In this document: positions 35,283-44,067 of the stretch, in pieces
How the letters are laid out: each line of letters begins with the position of its first letter
Numbering within the stretch: the stretch's first letter is position 1
From: an uncultured Oscillospiraceae bacterium
Lineage (GTDB): Bacteria > Bacillota > Clostridia > Oscillospirales > Ruminococcaceae
Direction: 5' to 3'
NCBI GenBank assembly: GCA_904384225.1
Contig: CAJFJV010000012.1
Location: forward strand, 1-47,966
Length of the DNA stretch: 47,966 nt
Position numbers and translations under genes: made by a program
The notes under the pieces: generated by a model
The model's input: the letters and a program-made list of their open reading frames with translations, nothing else
What the model was told of the DNA's origin: nothing
Database searches by the model: none

Positions 35283-35296
35283 AGAGGAGATTTGAT

Positions 35297-36580
35297 ATGA
35301 TACCGGTAATTCGAGTAAACGGGACAGATGAAACGGCCTTTTTAAAAAAACTGCGGGCGCGTGCCTCCTCTGTTAACGATGAGGTAACGGCGTCTGTCAC
35401 AGAAATCATCCGCAATGTTCGGGATCAGGGAGATGAAGCGGTCAGGGCGTACACGCTTCGTTTTGACGGCCAAGCTCCGGCGTGTTTTGAGGTAGATCGT
35501 GAAGAGATCAATGACGCGCTTACGAATGCAGATCCCGAGTATGTAAATGCGCTTTTAAACGCAGTGGCCAATATTACAGACTTCCATACGCGGCAAAAGC
35601 AACAAAGCTTTATTGATGCAAAACAAAACGGCGTTATTATGGGGCAAAGGATCCGCGGATTAAAACGCGTTGGGCTGTATGTCCCAGGCGGGACAGCGGC
35701 TTATCCGTCGTCCGTCCTGATGAACGCTATCCCGGCCAAAATCGCGGGCGTTGAAGAAATTGTCATGGTAACACCGCCGTTGAAAGATGGAAAGGCCAAT
35801 CCGGATATTTTAGTTGCTGCGGCGCTCTGCGGCGTTGACCGTGTTTTCCTTCTGGGGGGCGCACAGGCAGTCGCTGCACTTGCTTACGGTACAGAGTCTG
35901 TTCCAAAAGTTGATAAAATTGTCGGGCCGGGAAATATCTTTGTAGCTACGGCGAAAAAGCTCCTGTTCGGGGAAGTGGACATCGATATGATCGCCGGGCC
36001 GAGCGAGATCCTTATTTTAGCGGATGAAACGGCGAACCCTGTTTATTTGGCTGCCGATCTGATGAGTCAGGCTGAGCATGACCGGCTTGCTTCAGCCATT
36101 CTGGTCACTACGTCTGAGCGAGTTGCAGCCGATACGGTAAAAGAGCTTGGACGACAGGTGCAGGCGCTTTCCAGAAAAGAAATCATTGAGGATTCTTTGC
36201 AAAATTACGGTGCAGTGTTTATCTGCGACCGTGTTGAACAGGCAGTCGATCTGGCGAATGAGCTAGCGCCTGAACATTTGGAAGTTATGCTGAAGGATCC
36301 GATGCAGTACATTGGAAAGCTTGACAACGCAGGAAGTGTTTTTTTAGGGCAATATTCGCCTGAACCGCTGGGCGATTACTATGCCGGCCCGAACCATGTT
36401 CTCCCGACAAGCGGGACCGCCCGGTTTTTTTCTCCGCTTTCCGTCGATGCTTTTATAAAGAAGTCAAGCTACATCTGCTATACGGAAGAGGCGCTTTACG
36501 AAGCGAAAGACGATATTATGCTGCTTGCAAATAAGGAACATCTAACGGCGCATGCAAATTCAATTCGTGTCCGATTTTAA
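35297..36580 (+). CDS. hisD: Histidinol dehydrogenase
   Basis: A 427-residue zinc enzyme catalysing the last two oxidations, L-histidinol to histidine, with NAD+. Family segments present: RIRGLKRVGLYVPGGTAAYP, DKIVGPGNIFVATAKKLLFG, AGPSEILILADETANP and SQAEHD with zinc-ligand Gln/His, the catalytic Glu-His pair in LAPEHLEV, and YYAGPNHVLPTSGTARFFS. GAGAGGAGAT precedes the ATG. It follows hisG by 14 bases. Confidence 0.97.
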   Translation: MIPVIRVNGTDETAFLKKLRARASSVNDEVTASVTEIIRNVRDQGDEAVRAYTLRFDGQAPACFEVDREEINDALTNADPEYVNALLNAVANITDFHTRQKQQSFIDAKQNGVIMGQRIRGLKRVGLYVPGGTAAYPSSVLMNAIPAKIAGVEEIVMVTPPLKDGKANPDILVAAALCGVDRVFLLGGAQAVAALAYGTESVPKVDKIVGPGNIFVATAKKLLFGEVDIDMIAGPSEILILADETANPVYLAADLMSQAEHDRLASAILVTTSERVAADTVKELGRQVQALSRKEIIEDSLQNYGAVFICDRVEQAVDLANELAPEHLEVMLKDPMQYIGKLDNAGSVFLGQYSPEPLGDYYAGPNHVLPTSGTARFFSPLSVDAFIKKSSYICYTEEALYEAKDDIMLLANKEHLTAHANSIRVRF

Positions 36581-36614
36581 CATTTATTTTTCTTGACAGA
36601 AAGGAAAGCGTAAT

Positions 36615-37682
36615 ATGGCATATCAGCTGAATCAAAAAATCCGAAATCTTGTGCCTTATGAACCGATCAGTGGGACTTATGATATTCGTCTGGATGCAAA
36701 CGAGTCTTATTTTACACTGCCGGATGAAATATATGAAAAGGCGCTTAAAGCAGCACTTTCTACACAGCTTAACCGCTATCCCGATCCTGCCGCTAAAGGG
36801 CTTGTCCGGGCTTTTGCAGAATTTTATCATATCGATCCGGAGTATGTAACGGCAGGAAATGGATCGGATGAATTGATATCGCTGATCGTCTCTGCGTTTT
36901 TTGAACCGGAAGATGAACTGGTTACCGTTGTGCCGGACTTTTCTATGTATCAATTTTACGCAGGGGTATATGGGGTGAAAGCAACAGCGTTTCCCAAAAA
37001 GGAAGACCTTACGTTAGACACCGTCCGGCTTTCGGCCTATCTAAAAAGCGGCGGTGCACGCGGCGTGATTTTTTCAAATCCATGTAACCCAACTTCGCTT
37101 TGTATAAGCCGCCGCCATCTGCTGCAGATGATACGGGAAGTCCCCAACTGTCTTTTTGTTGTGGACGAGGCCTATATGGACTTTGCAGAAGAGTCGATTT
37201 TGTCCGTAGCACACGAGTATCCGAATTTGATTGTCCTTCGTACATGTTCGAAAGCCATCGGCCTTGCGGGACTCCGGTTAGGGTTTGCCATAGCAGGCGA
37301 AACAATAACAAGAGCACTGCATGCAGTTAAATCACCATATAATGTGAACACGCTTTCGCAATGTGTGGGGACGGCGGTTCTTTCAGAGCCGATGTATCTG
37401 ATTCGCTGCAATGAACAGATTATTTCCGCAAGAGAGGCGCTATATAAGGGCTTGTTAAAGCTGTATGCAAAGTTTCGTATATTTGATACCATCTATGAGC
37501 CGACAACAAATTTTGTCTTTGTTAAGACGAAATTAGCAAAAGATATCTATGATAAATTGCTTGCCCGTTCGATTGCCGTTCGTTTTATGGGAGGGTATCT
37601 GCGTATTACAGCAGGGACGAAAGAGGAGCACAAACGGTTGTTTGAAGCTTTGGAGGAAATTGCAAAGGAGTTGGCACTGTGA
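36615..37682 (+). CDS. hisC: Histidinol-phosphate aminotransferase
   Basis: A 355-residue PLP enzyme of aminotransferase class I/II converting imidazole-acetol phosphate to histidinol phosphate with glutamate. Visible are IRLDANESYF near the N-terminus, TAGNGSDELISLI, the PLP-contacting VVDEAYMDF, and the Schiff-base lysine in TCSKAIGLAGLRLGFA. AAAGGAAAG precedes the ATG. Its stop overlaps the GTG start of hisB by 3 bases within GTGA. Confidence 0.96.
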   Translation: MAYQLNQKIRNLVPYEPISGTYDIRLDANESYFTLPDEIYEKALKAALSTQLNRYPDPAAKGLVRAFAEFYHIDPEYVTAGNGSDELISLIVSAFFEPEDELVTVVPDFSMYQFYAGVYGVKATAFPKKEDLTLDTVRLSAYLKSGGARGVIFSNPCNPTSLCISRRHLLQMIREVPNCLFVVDEAYMDFAEESILSVAHEYPNLIVLRTCSKAIGLAGLRLGFAIAGETITRALHAVKSPYNVNTLSQCVGTAVLSEPMYLIRCNEQIISAREALYKGLLKLYAKFRIFDTIYEPTTNFVFVKTKLAKDIYDKLLARSIAVRFMGGYLRITAGTKEEHKRLFEALEEIAKELAL

Positions 37683-38263
37683 GAAAAGCGGATGTTGCAA
37701 GGAAGACGAAAGAAACAGATATTACACTTTCACTGGCCTTCGACGAAGTAAACCCCATTGTACAGATCAATACGGGGATCGGTTTTTTTGACCATATGCT
37801 GACGGCCCTTGCGGTACACGCCGGCCTTTCCCTTTCTCTTTCCTGCAAAGGAGATTTGCATGTCGATTGCCATCATACAATAGAAGATACAGGAATTGTA
37901 TTAGGAGACGCCTTGTGCAGAGCGCTTGGCGACAAGGGCGGTATTGCGCGCTATGGCAGTTTTTATATCCCGATGGACGAGGCGCTCGGATTCGCTTCTA
38001 TTGATATCAGCGGCCGGCCTTTCCTAGTATTTCATGCAGAATTTGCAGCCGACCGTATTGGCGGGATGGATACACAGATGGTGGAGGAGTTTTTCCGGGC
38101 GATGGCTTTTCACGCTGGAATTACGCTGCATCTGAGCGTTCCATACGGCACGAACGACCATCATAAAGCAGAGGCGCTGTTCAAAGCGTTTGCACATGCG
38201 CTGAAAGCGGCTGCCGCCCGGAATGCGGACGGCAGCGTGTTGTCAACCAAAGGCGTGTTATAA
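37679..38263 (+). CDS. hisB: Imidazoleglycerol-phosphate dehydratase
   Basis: A 194-residue monofunctional HisB that dehydrates imidazoleglycerol phosphate. Two Mn-binding His-rich motifs are visible, HVDCHHTIEDTGIVLG and GTNDHHKAEALFKAFAHAL, in the two repeated halves. The fused phosphatase domain of enterobacterial HisB is absent. The start is GTG, overlapping the end of hisC by four bases, which indicates translational coupling. Confidence 0.97.
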   Translation: MRKADVARKTKETDITLSLAFDEVNPIVQINTGIGFFDHMLTALAVHAGLSLSLSCKGDLHVDCHHTIEDTGIVLGDALCRALGDKGGIARYGSFYIPMDEALGFASIDISGRPFLVFHAEFAADRIGGMDTQMVEEFFRAMAFHAGITLHLSVPYGTNDHHKAEALFKAFAHALKAAAARNADGSVLSTKGVL

Positions 38264-38275
38264 GGGGGCTTGCGT

Positions 38276-38878
38276 ATGATCGCGATCATCGATTATGGTG
38301 CGGGAAATCTGTTCAGCGTAAAAAATGCGCTGGACTATATCGGTGAAGCAAACACCATCACTGATGCGCCGGAGGATCTGCGCCGTGCGGATGGATTGAT
38401 CCTGCCGGGGGTCGGCGCCTTTCCGGATGCGATGCGGATGCTTAAAGAAAGCGGCCTTGCAGACGCCATTTGCAAGGAAGCAGCAAGCGGAAAGCCGATA
38501 CTTGGTATTTGCCTTGGTATGCAGGTGCTTTTTGATAGAGGGATGGAATTTGCAGAGACCGCAGGGCTTTCTTTGATTCCCGGTACAGTTGAACGTATCA
38601 AAACATCCTATAAAATTCCACATATGGGATATAATGAATTGATTTTTGGCGTACCATGTCCGCTATTAGAAGGTGTGGAGAAAGGCGACAGCGTCTATTT
38701 TGTCCACTCCTATATGGCGAATACTTCAGATGCATATATTGCGGCAACCTGTGATTACGGAACGGCAATTACGGCGCTTGTGCAGAATAAAAATGTATTC
38801 GGCGCACAGTTTCATCCAGAAAAAAGCGGCGCCGTCGGGTTAACCATACTTAAAAATTTCGGAGGACTGACCAGATGA
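38276..38878 (+). CDS. hisH: Imidazole glycerol phosphate synthase, glutaminase subunit
   Basis: A 200-residue class I glutamine amidotransferase that passes ammonia to HisF. The nucleophile Cys is in GKPILGICLGMQVLF and the His-Glu pair in FGAQFHPEKSG; YGAGNLFSVKNAL is the family N-terminus. I chose the ATG at 38276 with AAGGGGG upstream; a TTG two codons earlier is less likely. It overlaps hisA by 4 bases (ATGA). Confidence 0.96.
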   Translation: MIAIIDYGAGNLFSVKNALDYIGEANTITDAPEDLRRADGLILPGVGAFPDAMRMLKESGLADAICKEAASGKPILGICLGMQVLFDRGMEFAETAGLSLIPGTVERIKTSYKIPHMGYNELIFGVPCPLLEGVEKGDSVYFVHSYMANTSDAYIAATCDYGTAITALVQNKNVFGAQFHPEKSGAVGLTILKNFGGLTR

Positions 38879-39636
38879 TCATTTTACCAGCTATTGATAT
38901 TCAGAACGGGGAATGCGTTCGGCTTACAAAAGGTGATTTTGCCACCAGCGAAAAAGTGGCCGAAGATCCGGTAGAAACGGCACTGCGTTTTAAGGCGGCC
39001 GGAGCGGAATACCTCCATATGGTTGACCTTGATGGAGCCAAAAGCGCCATGGCACAAAATCGCGAGGTTTTTATCCGCGTAGCAAAAGAGACAGGGATGA
39101 AAATTGAACTGGGCGGCGGTATTCGCGATATGGAAACGGCGGCCTATTATCTTGAAAATGGGATTGAACGGATTATCTTGGGATCTATGGCGGTGAAAAA
39201 TCCAAAACTGTTGGCGGAAATCGTAAGGGAGTACGGCGGACGTGTCATTGTGGGGATTGATGCGGAAGACGGCATGGTGAAAACTGAGGGATGGCTGGCT
39301 TCCGGTAGGGTGAATTATATTATCCTTGCCAAAGAAATGTTTCACATTGGTGTTAAGCATATCATTTATACGGATATTTCACGCGACGGGACACTTTCCG
39401 GTCCCAATTTAGCTGATCTTAAGAAGTTGCGTGATGCTGTGAAAATGAACATTATTGCTTCAGGCGGGATTCGGAATACCGCGGATATCCGTGCACTGGC
39501 AAAACTGAAATTATATGGTGCAATTTGTGGAAAATCGCTTTATAAAGGCACGCTTGATCTGAAAGAAGCCATCAATGCAGCAAAATCACCTTCACAGCGG
39601 CAGGGAGGAAAACGTTCATGCTCTCCAAAAGAATAA
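38875..39636 (+). CDS. hisA: Phosphoribosylformimino-AICAR-phosphate isomerase
   Basis: A 253-residue TIM-barrel isomerase (ProFAR to PRFAR). The two phosphate-binding halves are clear; catalytic acids lie in [13 protein letters not shown] and [13 protein letters not shown], and [13 protein letters not shown] and [11 protein letters not shown] bind phosphate. The C-terminal tail after INAAKSP is longer than usual, apparently because the gene runs 19 bases into hisF. It overlaps hisH at its start and hisF at its end. Confidence 0.96.
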   Translation: MIILPAIDIQNGECVRLTKGDFATSEKVAEDPVETALRFKAAGAEYLHMVDLDGAKSAMAQNREVFIRVAKETGMKIELGGGIRDMETAAYYLENGIERIILGSMAVKNPKLLAEIVREYGGRVIVGIDAEDGMVKTEGWLASGRVNYIILAKEMFHIGVKHIIYTDISRDGTLSGPNLADLKKLRDAVKMNIIASGGIRNTADIRALAKLKLYGAICGKSLYKGTLDLKEAINAAKSPSQRQGGKRSCSPKE

Positions 39637-40394
39637 TACCTTGTTTAGATGTAAAGGATGGACGTGTTGTCAAAGGGATTAATTTTGTCGGTTTGCGTGA
39701 CGTAGGCGATCCAGTGGAATGCGCCAAGCTTTACAATGAGCAGGGAGCGGATGAAATTGTGTTCCTTGATATTACCGCGACACATGAAGGACGGGACACA
39801 ATGGAAGACGTGGTGCGCAGGACGGCTAAGGTGGTCTTCATGCCTCTCACTGTAGGCGGCGGGATCCGCACCATCGATGACTTTAAAAGGCTGCTCCGTG
39901 CCGGCGCGGACAAGATTTCTGTAAACTCCGCAGCAGTTAAAAACCCGTTGCTGCTTTCTGAAGCTGCCGATAAATTCGGCAGTCAATGCGTAGTAGCTGC
40001 AATTGACGCCAAGCGCTGTGCGGATGGGACATTCCATGTCGTGATAAACGGTGGAAGGATCGATACTGGTTTGGATGCAATTGCTTGGACAAAAGAGGTG
40101 CAGCGGCGCGGCGCAGGAGAAATCCTGCTTACCTCAATGGATGCGGATGGGACAAAAAATGGTTTTGATTTGGAGCTTTTAAACGCTGTCTGTGCGGTAT
40201 CCTCCGTCCCGGTTATTGCCTCGGGTGGCTGCGGAAAGCTTGCGCATTTTTCCGAACTGTTTGAGAAAACGGCGGCGGATGCGGCTTTGGCTGCTTCCCT
40301 GTTTCATTATCGTGAACTTACGGTAAAACAGGTAAAAGAGCATTTGGCACAGCACGGGATCCCAGTCCGGCGTATAAGGGAGGTGCTGTTTTGA
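39618..40394 (+). CDS. hisF: Imidazole glycerol phosphate synthase, cyclase subunit
   Basis: A 258-residue TIM-barrel cyclase that uses ammonia from HisH to form imidazoleglycerol phosphate and AICAR. Catalytic Asp residues are in [14 protein letters not shown] and [14 protein letters not shown]; the half-barrel phosphate sites are [10 protein letters not shown] and [17 protein letters not shown] lies within the end of hisA. Its TGA shares one base with the ATG of hisI. Confidence 0.97.
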   Translation: MLSKRIIPCLDVKDGRVVKGINFVGLRDVGDPVECAKLYNEQGADEIVFLDITATHEGRDTMEDVVRRTAKVVFMPLTVGGGIRTIDDFKRLLRAGADKISVNSAAVKNPLLLSEAADKFGSQCVVAAIDAKRCADGTFHVVINGGRIDTGLDAIAWTKEVQRRGAGEILLTSMDADGTKNGFDLELLNAVCAVSSVPVIASGGCGKLAHFSELFEKTAADAALAASLFHYRELTVKQVKEHLAQHGIPVRRIREVLF

Positions 40395-40759
40395 TGGATT
40401 TTTCTCTATATTTTAAAAAGGCGCCGCTGATACCCGCTATTGTGGTAGATAACGAAACAAATAGGGTTTTAATGCTCGCTTATATGAATGAAGAGAGCAT
40501 GAAAAAAAGCTTTGAAACGGGCTATACCTGGTTTTATTCGCGTTCAAGAAAAGAGCTTTGGAATAAAGGCGCAACCAGTGGGCATGTGCAGGAGATTGTG
40601 TCCATTGATGCCGATTGTGACGACGATACCCTTTTGGTAAGGGTGAGACAGACGGGGCCTGCCTGCCATACGGGCAGTTACAGCTGTTTTTTTAAGAGGA
40701 TTTATGCCGCCGGTACCGAATGTGCTGACGGGGGAAAGGATGGGTCATCGTATGAATGA
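40394..40759 (+). CDS. hisI: Phosphoribosyl-AMP cyclohydrolase
   Basis: A 121-residue zinc enzyme that opens the purine ring of phosphoribosyl-AMP. Metal residues are visible in [13 protein letters not shown] and the Cys pair of [28 protein letters not shown] is a hallmark. I chose the ATG at 40394, which overlaps the hisF stop (TGATG) and has GGGAGGTG upstream; a TTG one codon earlier is possible. HisI and HisE are separate here, unlike the fused enzyme of many bacteria. The last codons overlap hisE. Confidence 0.94.
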   Translation: MDFSLYFKKAPLIPAIVVDNETNRVLMLAYMNEESMKKSFETGYTWFYSRSRKELWNKGATSGHVQEIVSIDADCDDDTLLVRVRQTGPACHTGSYSCFFKRIYAAGTECADGGKDGSSYE

Positions 40760-41087
40760 AAAACTGCAAGCGCTTTCAGCGCTCGATGAAACGATACGTC
40801 TGCGCCGTGAAAATCCGCAGGAGGGGTCGTATACCTGTTATTTATTTGAAAAAGGTATTGATAAAATTTTAAAAAAGTGCGGAGAAGAGAATGCAGAAAT
40901 GATCATTGCCGCCAAAAACAAGGATAAGACGGAAATTGCGAATGAAGTCTCTGATTTGCTGTTTCATGTCCTTGTTATGTTGCAGGCATGCGAAGTTCCT
41001 TTAGATGACGTTTTGGACATTCTGCATGAGCGCAGTAAAAAGACCGGGAATTTAAAACAGTTCCATCAAGTAGACCATAACAGTTGA
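40752..41087 (+). CDS. hisE: Phosphoribosyl-ATP pyrophosphatase
   Basis: A 111-residue all-helical MazG-like pyrophosphatase removing diphosphate from phosphoribosyl-ATP. The metal-binding region is [20 protein letters not shown] followed by [16 protein letters not shown] place the start at the ATG 40752 ([15 protein letters not shown]), overlapping hisI by 8 bases; ATG codons at 40740 and 40704 are in frame but add residues foreign to the family. The GGGGGAAAGG upstream could serve either 40740 or 40752. Confidence 0.92.
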   Translation: MNEKLQALSALDETIRLRRENPQEGSYTCYLFEKGIDKILKKCGEENAEMIIAAKNKDKTEIANEVSDLLFHVLVMLQACEVPLDDVLDILHERSKKTGNLKQFHQVDHNS

Positions 41088-41093
41088 TATAAA

Positions 41094-41552
41094 ATGGGCG
41101 CGGTGTTCTTAAAAGATGTAGAGCTTTGCCATGCAGATGAAAAAGACCTTGCGGAGCTTTCTGCACTAGGCAAGCTGTTATGGCCCGGTCATACAACGGA
41201 TGAGCTGAAAGAAGAATTTTTATCTGAAATGAAAAAGAACGCACATTTTTTTCTGCTCCGCGTACAGGGATGCTCTGTCGGTTTTGCGCAGTGCGCACTG
41301 CGCCATGACTATGTAGAGGGAACAGACAGCAGTCCAGTTGGCTATTTAGAGGGTATTTTTGTAAAGGAAGGCCACCGGGGAAAAGGATATGGACGCAGGC
41401 TGTTAAAGGCGTGCGAGGAATGGGCGAAACAAGCCGGTTGCTGTGAATTTGCGAGTGACTGTGAGTCTGCGAATGCTTCAAGCCGATTGTTCCATTTACA
41501 TACAGGCTTTCAGGAGGCAAACCGCATTATCTGTTTTGTAAAAAAGCTATAG
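41094..41552 (+). CDS. GNAT acetyltransferase resembling AAC(6') aminoglycoside acetyltransferases
   Basis: A 152-residue GNAT protein. The acetyl-CoA loop is FVKEGHRGKGYGRRLL (about residues 85-100). The C-terminal part, GCCEFASDCESANASSRLFH followed by TGFQEANRIICFVKKL, follows the pattern of AAC(6')-I-type enzymes (EFASD, then HxxxGFxExxRxxxFxKxL), as does LWPGHTTDEL near the start. Resistance cannot be claimed; many chromosomal relatives have unknown substrates. It begins 6 bases after hisE without a good ribosome binding site, so it may be translated by coupling as the last gene of the histidine operon. Confidence 0.8.
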   Translation: MGAVFLKDVELCHADEKDLAELSALGKLLWPGHTTDELKEEFLSEMKKNAHFFLLRVQGCSVGFAQCALRHDYVEGTDSSPVGYLEGIFVKEGHRGKGYGRRLLKACEEWAKQAGCCEFASDCESANASSRLFHLHTGFQEANRIICFVKKL

Positions 41553-42082
41553 CGGTGTTTCCGATAGGAAATATTTTCTGATGGTAAAGGCTATTTGAGC
41601 ATAGACGGGTTCGAATATAACGGATATGGCGGGACGCTGGCCATGAGTGTTGAGCGTTTAGTAGACTGCAACCTTTAAGGTTTAACGTGAACTGCTGGCA
41701 GATAAATAGATGTAAAAGCGTTTGTAGCGTTTGATCGGTATTTGTATGAATTAGGGATGGCGGCAAAATAGCGCCCTTTTAAGCGTCCGACAAAGGCTTG
41801 GCAGTTAATGCGGATAAAAGCTGTTCGGTGCGAGGGATAAACAGTCAAGGCGGGGTATGGCAAATTTCATACCCCGCCTTGACTGTCTGCGGCAGCTCTT
41901 TTTTAGAAAATGATGTTATATGGCCTTGCGCAAAAGAGAGGCCTTATGCCGGAACAGGGCGCTATAAGTTGACCACGTGTCCGATGGGCATCGCGGGACA
42001 GCGAAGTGCAGGGGGCCATTCTGCGGCATGAAAAAGCCTGTTTGTTCATAGATATTATGGTATTGGATGGGCAGGTGATTTT
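41553..42082. other. 530-base gap with a strong hairpin and a possible decayed reading frame
   Basis: No intact gene is supported. One plus-strand frame (41577-41779) gives protein-like stretches, SDGKGYLSIDGFEYNGYGG and VKAFVAFDRYLYELGMAAK, separated by stops; I cannot assign them. A strong hairpin lies at 41841-41886. The sequence from 41905 to 42060 shows nothing recognisable. Confidence 0.5.
41841..41904 (+). terminator. Perfect 19-bp hairpin, probable end of the histidine operon
   Basis: Arms 41841-41859 and 41868-41886 pair without mismatch around an 8-base loop. A run of T follows after about 11 bases (to 41903), so termination is likely but the T-run is not adjacent. Confidence 0.6.
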
Positions 42083-43474
42083 ATGCAGGAATGGATCCGG
42101 AAACTGGCAGAACTTTTAGGCGGTCCAATCATGGTATGGGGGGCAGCTGCTGTCGGGGCCTTTCTAACAGTAAAAAGCGGTTTTGTACAGATTCGTTATT
42201 TTAAGCAATCCCTTTGCCATGTATTTGGCGGGCTGTTTAAAAAAAAGAGCGAAAAGGGTGTTTCTTCTTTTCAAGCGGTGACGGCGGCGCTGGCTGGAAC
42301 ACTTGGAACGGGAAATATTGCCGGCGTTGCAGCTGCTGTCTTTGCAGGCGGTCCGGGAGCAATTTTTTGGATGTGGATCAGTGCGTTTCTTGGAATGGCA
42401 ACCAAGTATACGGAAATTACGCTGGCTGTTCGGCATCGGATCAGAGGAAAAAACGGATATATAGGCGGGCCAATGTATTATCTTTCTGCAAAAAGCGGCG
42501 TCCTTTTTTCGGTTTTGTGCTTGTTGGCAAGTTTTGGCGCTGGAAATATCGTACAATCCAACACGGCTTTTTGCGCCATGCGCGCACTGCTTCCGAACCA
42601 TATGTTGTGGCCGCATCTTATGATGGCTGTTGCGGCAATCGCTACAATTGGGATTCTTTCCGGCGGTTTTGGGCGTGTTGCTCGCGTTACGGAAAAATTG
42701 CTTCCCGGATTGGCTGTTTTCTATATTGCGGGCTGTATGGCGGTCATTCTGCTTGATATCCCGGCGGCCGGCCGTGCTCTGCTTTCTATTTTCCATGGGG
42801 CATTTTCTTTTCAGAGTGCGGCAGGCGGCGTTGGCGGCTATCTTTTCATGCGGGCAATTCGTACAGGATGTGCAAAAGGGATTTTCACGAATGAGGCGGG
42901 ACTTGGCTCTGCGCCGATTGCCCACGCAGCGGCTAACTGCCGATATCCGGCAGAACAAGGGCTGTGGGGTATTTTTGAAGTGTTTTTTGATACTATTGTG
43001 ATGTGTACGCTGACCGGTATCGTTGTGATTAGCGCAAATCCCGGCGGAATTAACAGTGAGGATGGCGTAGCGGTTACAATGTCGGCTTTTTCCAATGCAC
43101 TTGGCCATTGGAGTGCATATCTGTTGGGTTTTGCGGTTTTGCTGTTCGCATTTGCCTCTATTTTGGCATGGGGAAGCTATGGTGCGGCTTGCATAACCTA
43201 TTTGGGCGGGACGAAAAGGGCGCTTCGAAGATATCGAATCCTGTATGGGATGGCTGTATATGCAGGCGCTGTTTTACAAGTTTCAATGGTTTGGGATTTG
43301 GCAGATGTTTTAAACGGTATGATGATGCTGCCGAATTTGTGCGGTTTGGTATGGCTGAGCAGTGAAATGCGTGAGGAAACCAAGCGCCTATTTGTAAAAA
43401 AATCTTGTGAAAAACGGAGAAAAGGTACGTTATGCATGAAAAAAAGTAGATTTCAGCGTAACACATCATTATAA
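42083..43474 (+). CDS. Amino acid carrier protein, alanine or glycine:cation symporter (AGCS)
   Basis: A 463-residue inner-membrane sodium-coupled symporter for alanine, glycine or similar small amino acids. About ten hydrophobic segments are visible. Family segments: FQAVTAALAGTLGTGNIAGV with the sodium/substrate region, GPGAIFWMWISAFLGMATKY, GYIGGPMYYL, and TNEAGLGSAPIAHAAA. GGCAGGTGA lies before the ATG. The C-terminal tail is basic and cytosolic. It stands between the histidine and threonine genes and seems to be transcribed alone. Confidence 0.94.
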   Translation: MQEWIRKLAELLGGPIMVWGAAAVGAFLTVKSGFVQIRYFKQSLCHVFGGLFKKKSEKGVSSFQAVTAALAGTLGTGNIAGVAAAVFAGGPGAIFWMWISAFLGMATKYTEITLAVRHRIRGKNGYIGGPMYYLSAKSGVLFSVLCLLASFGAGNIVQSNTAFCAMRALLPNHMLWPHLMMAVAAIATIGILSGGFGRVARVTEKLLPGLAVFYIAGCMAVILLDIPAAGRALLSIFHGAFSFQSAAGGVGGYLFMRAIRTGCAKGIFTNEAGLGSAPIAHAAANCRYPAEQGLWGIFEVFFDTIVMCTLTGIVVISANPGGINSEDGVAVTMSAFSNALGHWSAYLLGFAVLLFAFASILAWGSYGAACITYLGGTKRALRRYRILYGMAVYAGAVLQVSMVWDLADVLNGMMMLPNLCGLVWLSSEMREETKRLFVKKSCEKRRKGTLCMKKSRFQRNTSL

Positions 43475-43518
43475 TGAACATAAAACGGTGACGGGATAAG
43501 AGAATGGAAAAAACAGTC

Positions 43519-43547
43519 TTGCGTTTTTTTTTGAAATATGATATAGT
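43519..43547 (+). promoter_or_regulatory. Promoter before the ACT-domain/hom cluster
   Basis: TTGCGT (43519-43524), 17-base spacer, TATAGT (43542-43547). The leader to the next start is short, so no T-box or amino-acid riboswitch fits. Confidence 0.55.
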
Positions 43548-43589
43548 TGTACTTGTTTCGAAAACAAATGTACTTTGGTGGTGAACTTT

Positions 43590-44030
43590 GTGAAGGAAGC
43601 GCAGCTGATACTCGTCGATAAAAAGGTGCTGCCTGATGTTTTTGGAAAAGTGCTTTTAGCAAAGTCTTATCTTTCCAAGAATATGGCAAAAAATTCATCA
43701 GAAGCATGTAAGATGGCTGATCTTTCGAGAAGTGCATTTTATAAGTATAAAGACAGCGTTTTTTTCTATGAAGATCAGGATAAAAGCAGGGTTATTACGT
43801 ATTCACTATGGCTGTCAGATGATCCAGGGGTTCTTTCAGAGGTATTGACCGTCCTCTCCCGGTTCGGTGTCAATATCCTTACGGTTAATCAGAACATCCC
43901 GGTGGATCGTGTGGCTCTGGTTACAATTTCTTTTCGGATACAGGGGGATTCATTTGACGGCTTGATGCAGGAGGCGATTCAGGAAGCGCTGTCGGCGATC
44001 AGCGGTGTCGTCAAAGCAAAGAAGATTTAA
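43590..44030 (+). CDS. ACT-domain protein (PheB/UPF0735 family)
   Basis: A 146-residue protein of the PheB/UPF0735 family. The N-terminal part (VDKKVLPDVFGKVLLAKSYL to SRSAFYKYKDSVFFY) looks like a small helix-turn-helix. The C-terminal ACT domain (about 68-146, ITYSLWLSDDPGVLSEVLTV to VNILTVNQNIPVDRV) is of the amino-acid-binding type. I chose GTG at 43590, with GGTGGTGA upstream, because family members begin at this residue; a TTG at 43575 is possible. Lying upstream of hom, thrB and lysC, it may sense an amino acid of this pathway and regulate the genes; this is inference. Confidence 0.85.
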   Translation: MKEAQLILVDKKVLPDVFGKVLLAKSYLSKNMAKNSSEACKMADLSRSAFYKYKDSVFFYEDQDKSRVITYSLWLSDDPGVLSEVLTVLSRFGVNILTVNQNIPVDRVALVTISFRIQGDSFDGLMQEAIQEALSAISGVVKAKKI

Positions 44031-44067
44031 ATGTTGCAGAATTATCGGCAAAGCGAGGAATGGTAAA

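Noticed and set aside
42164-43108. 314-codon minus-strand frame opposite the AGCS symporter
   Set aside because: Rich in Cys, His, Asn and Arg, typical of the complement of a membrane protein; no start signal.
43475-43589. Lysine riboswitch or T-box before the hom cluster
   Set aside because: The leader after the promoter is about 35 bases, far too short for either element.
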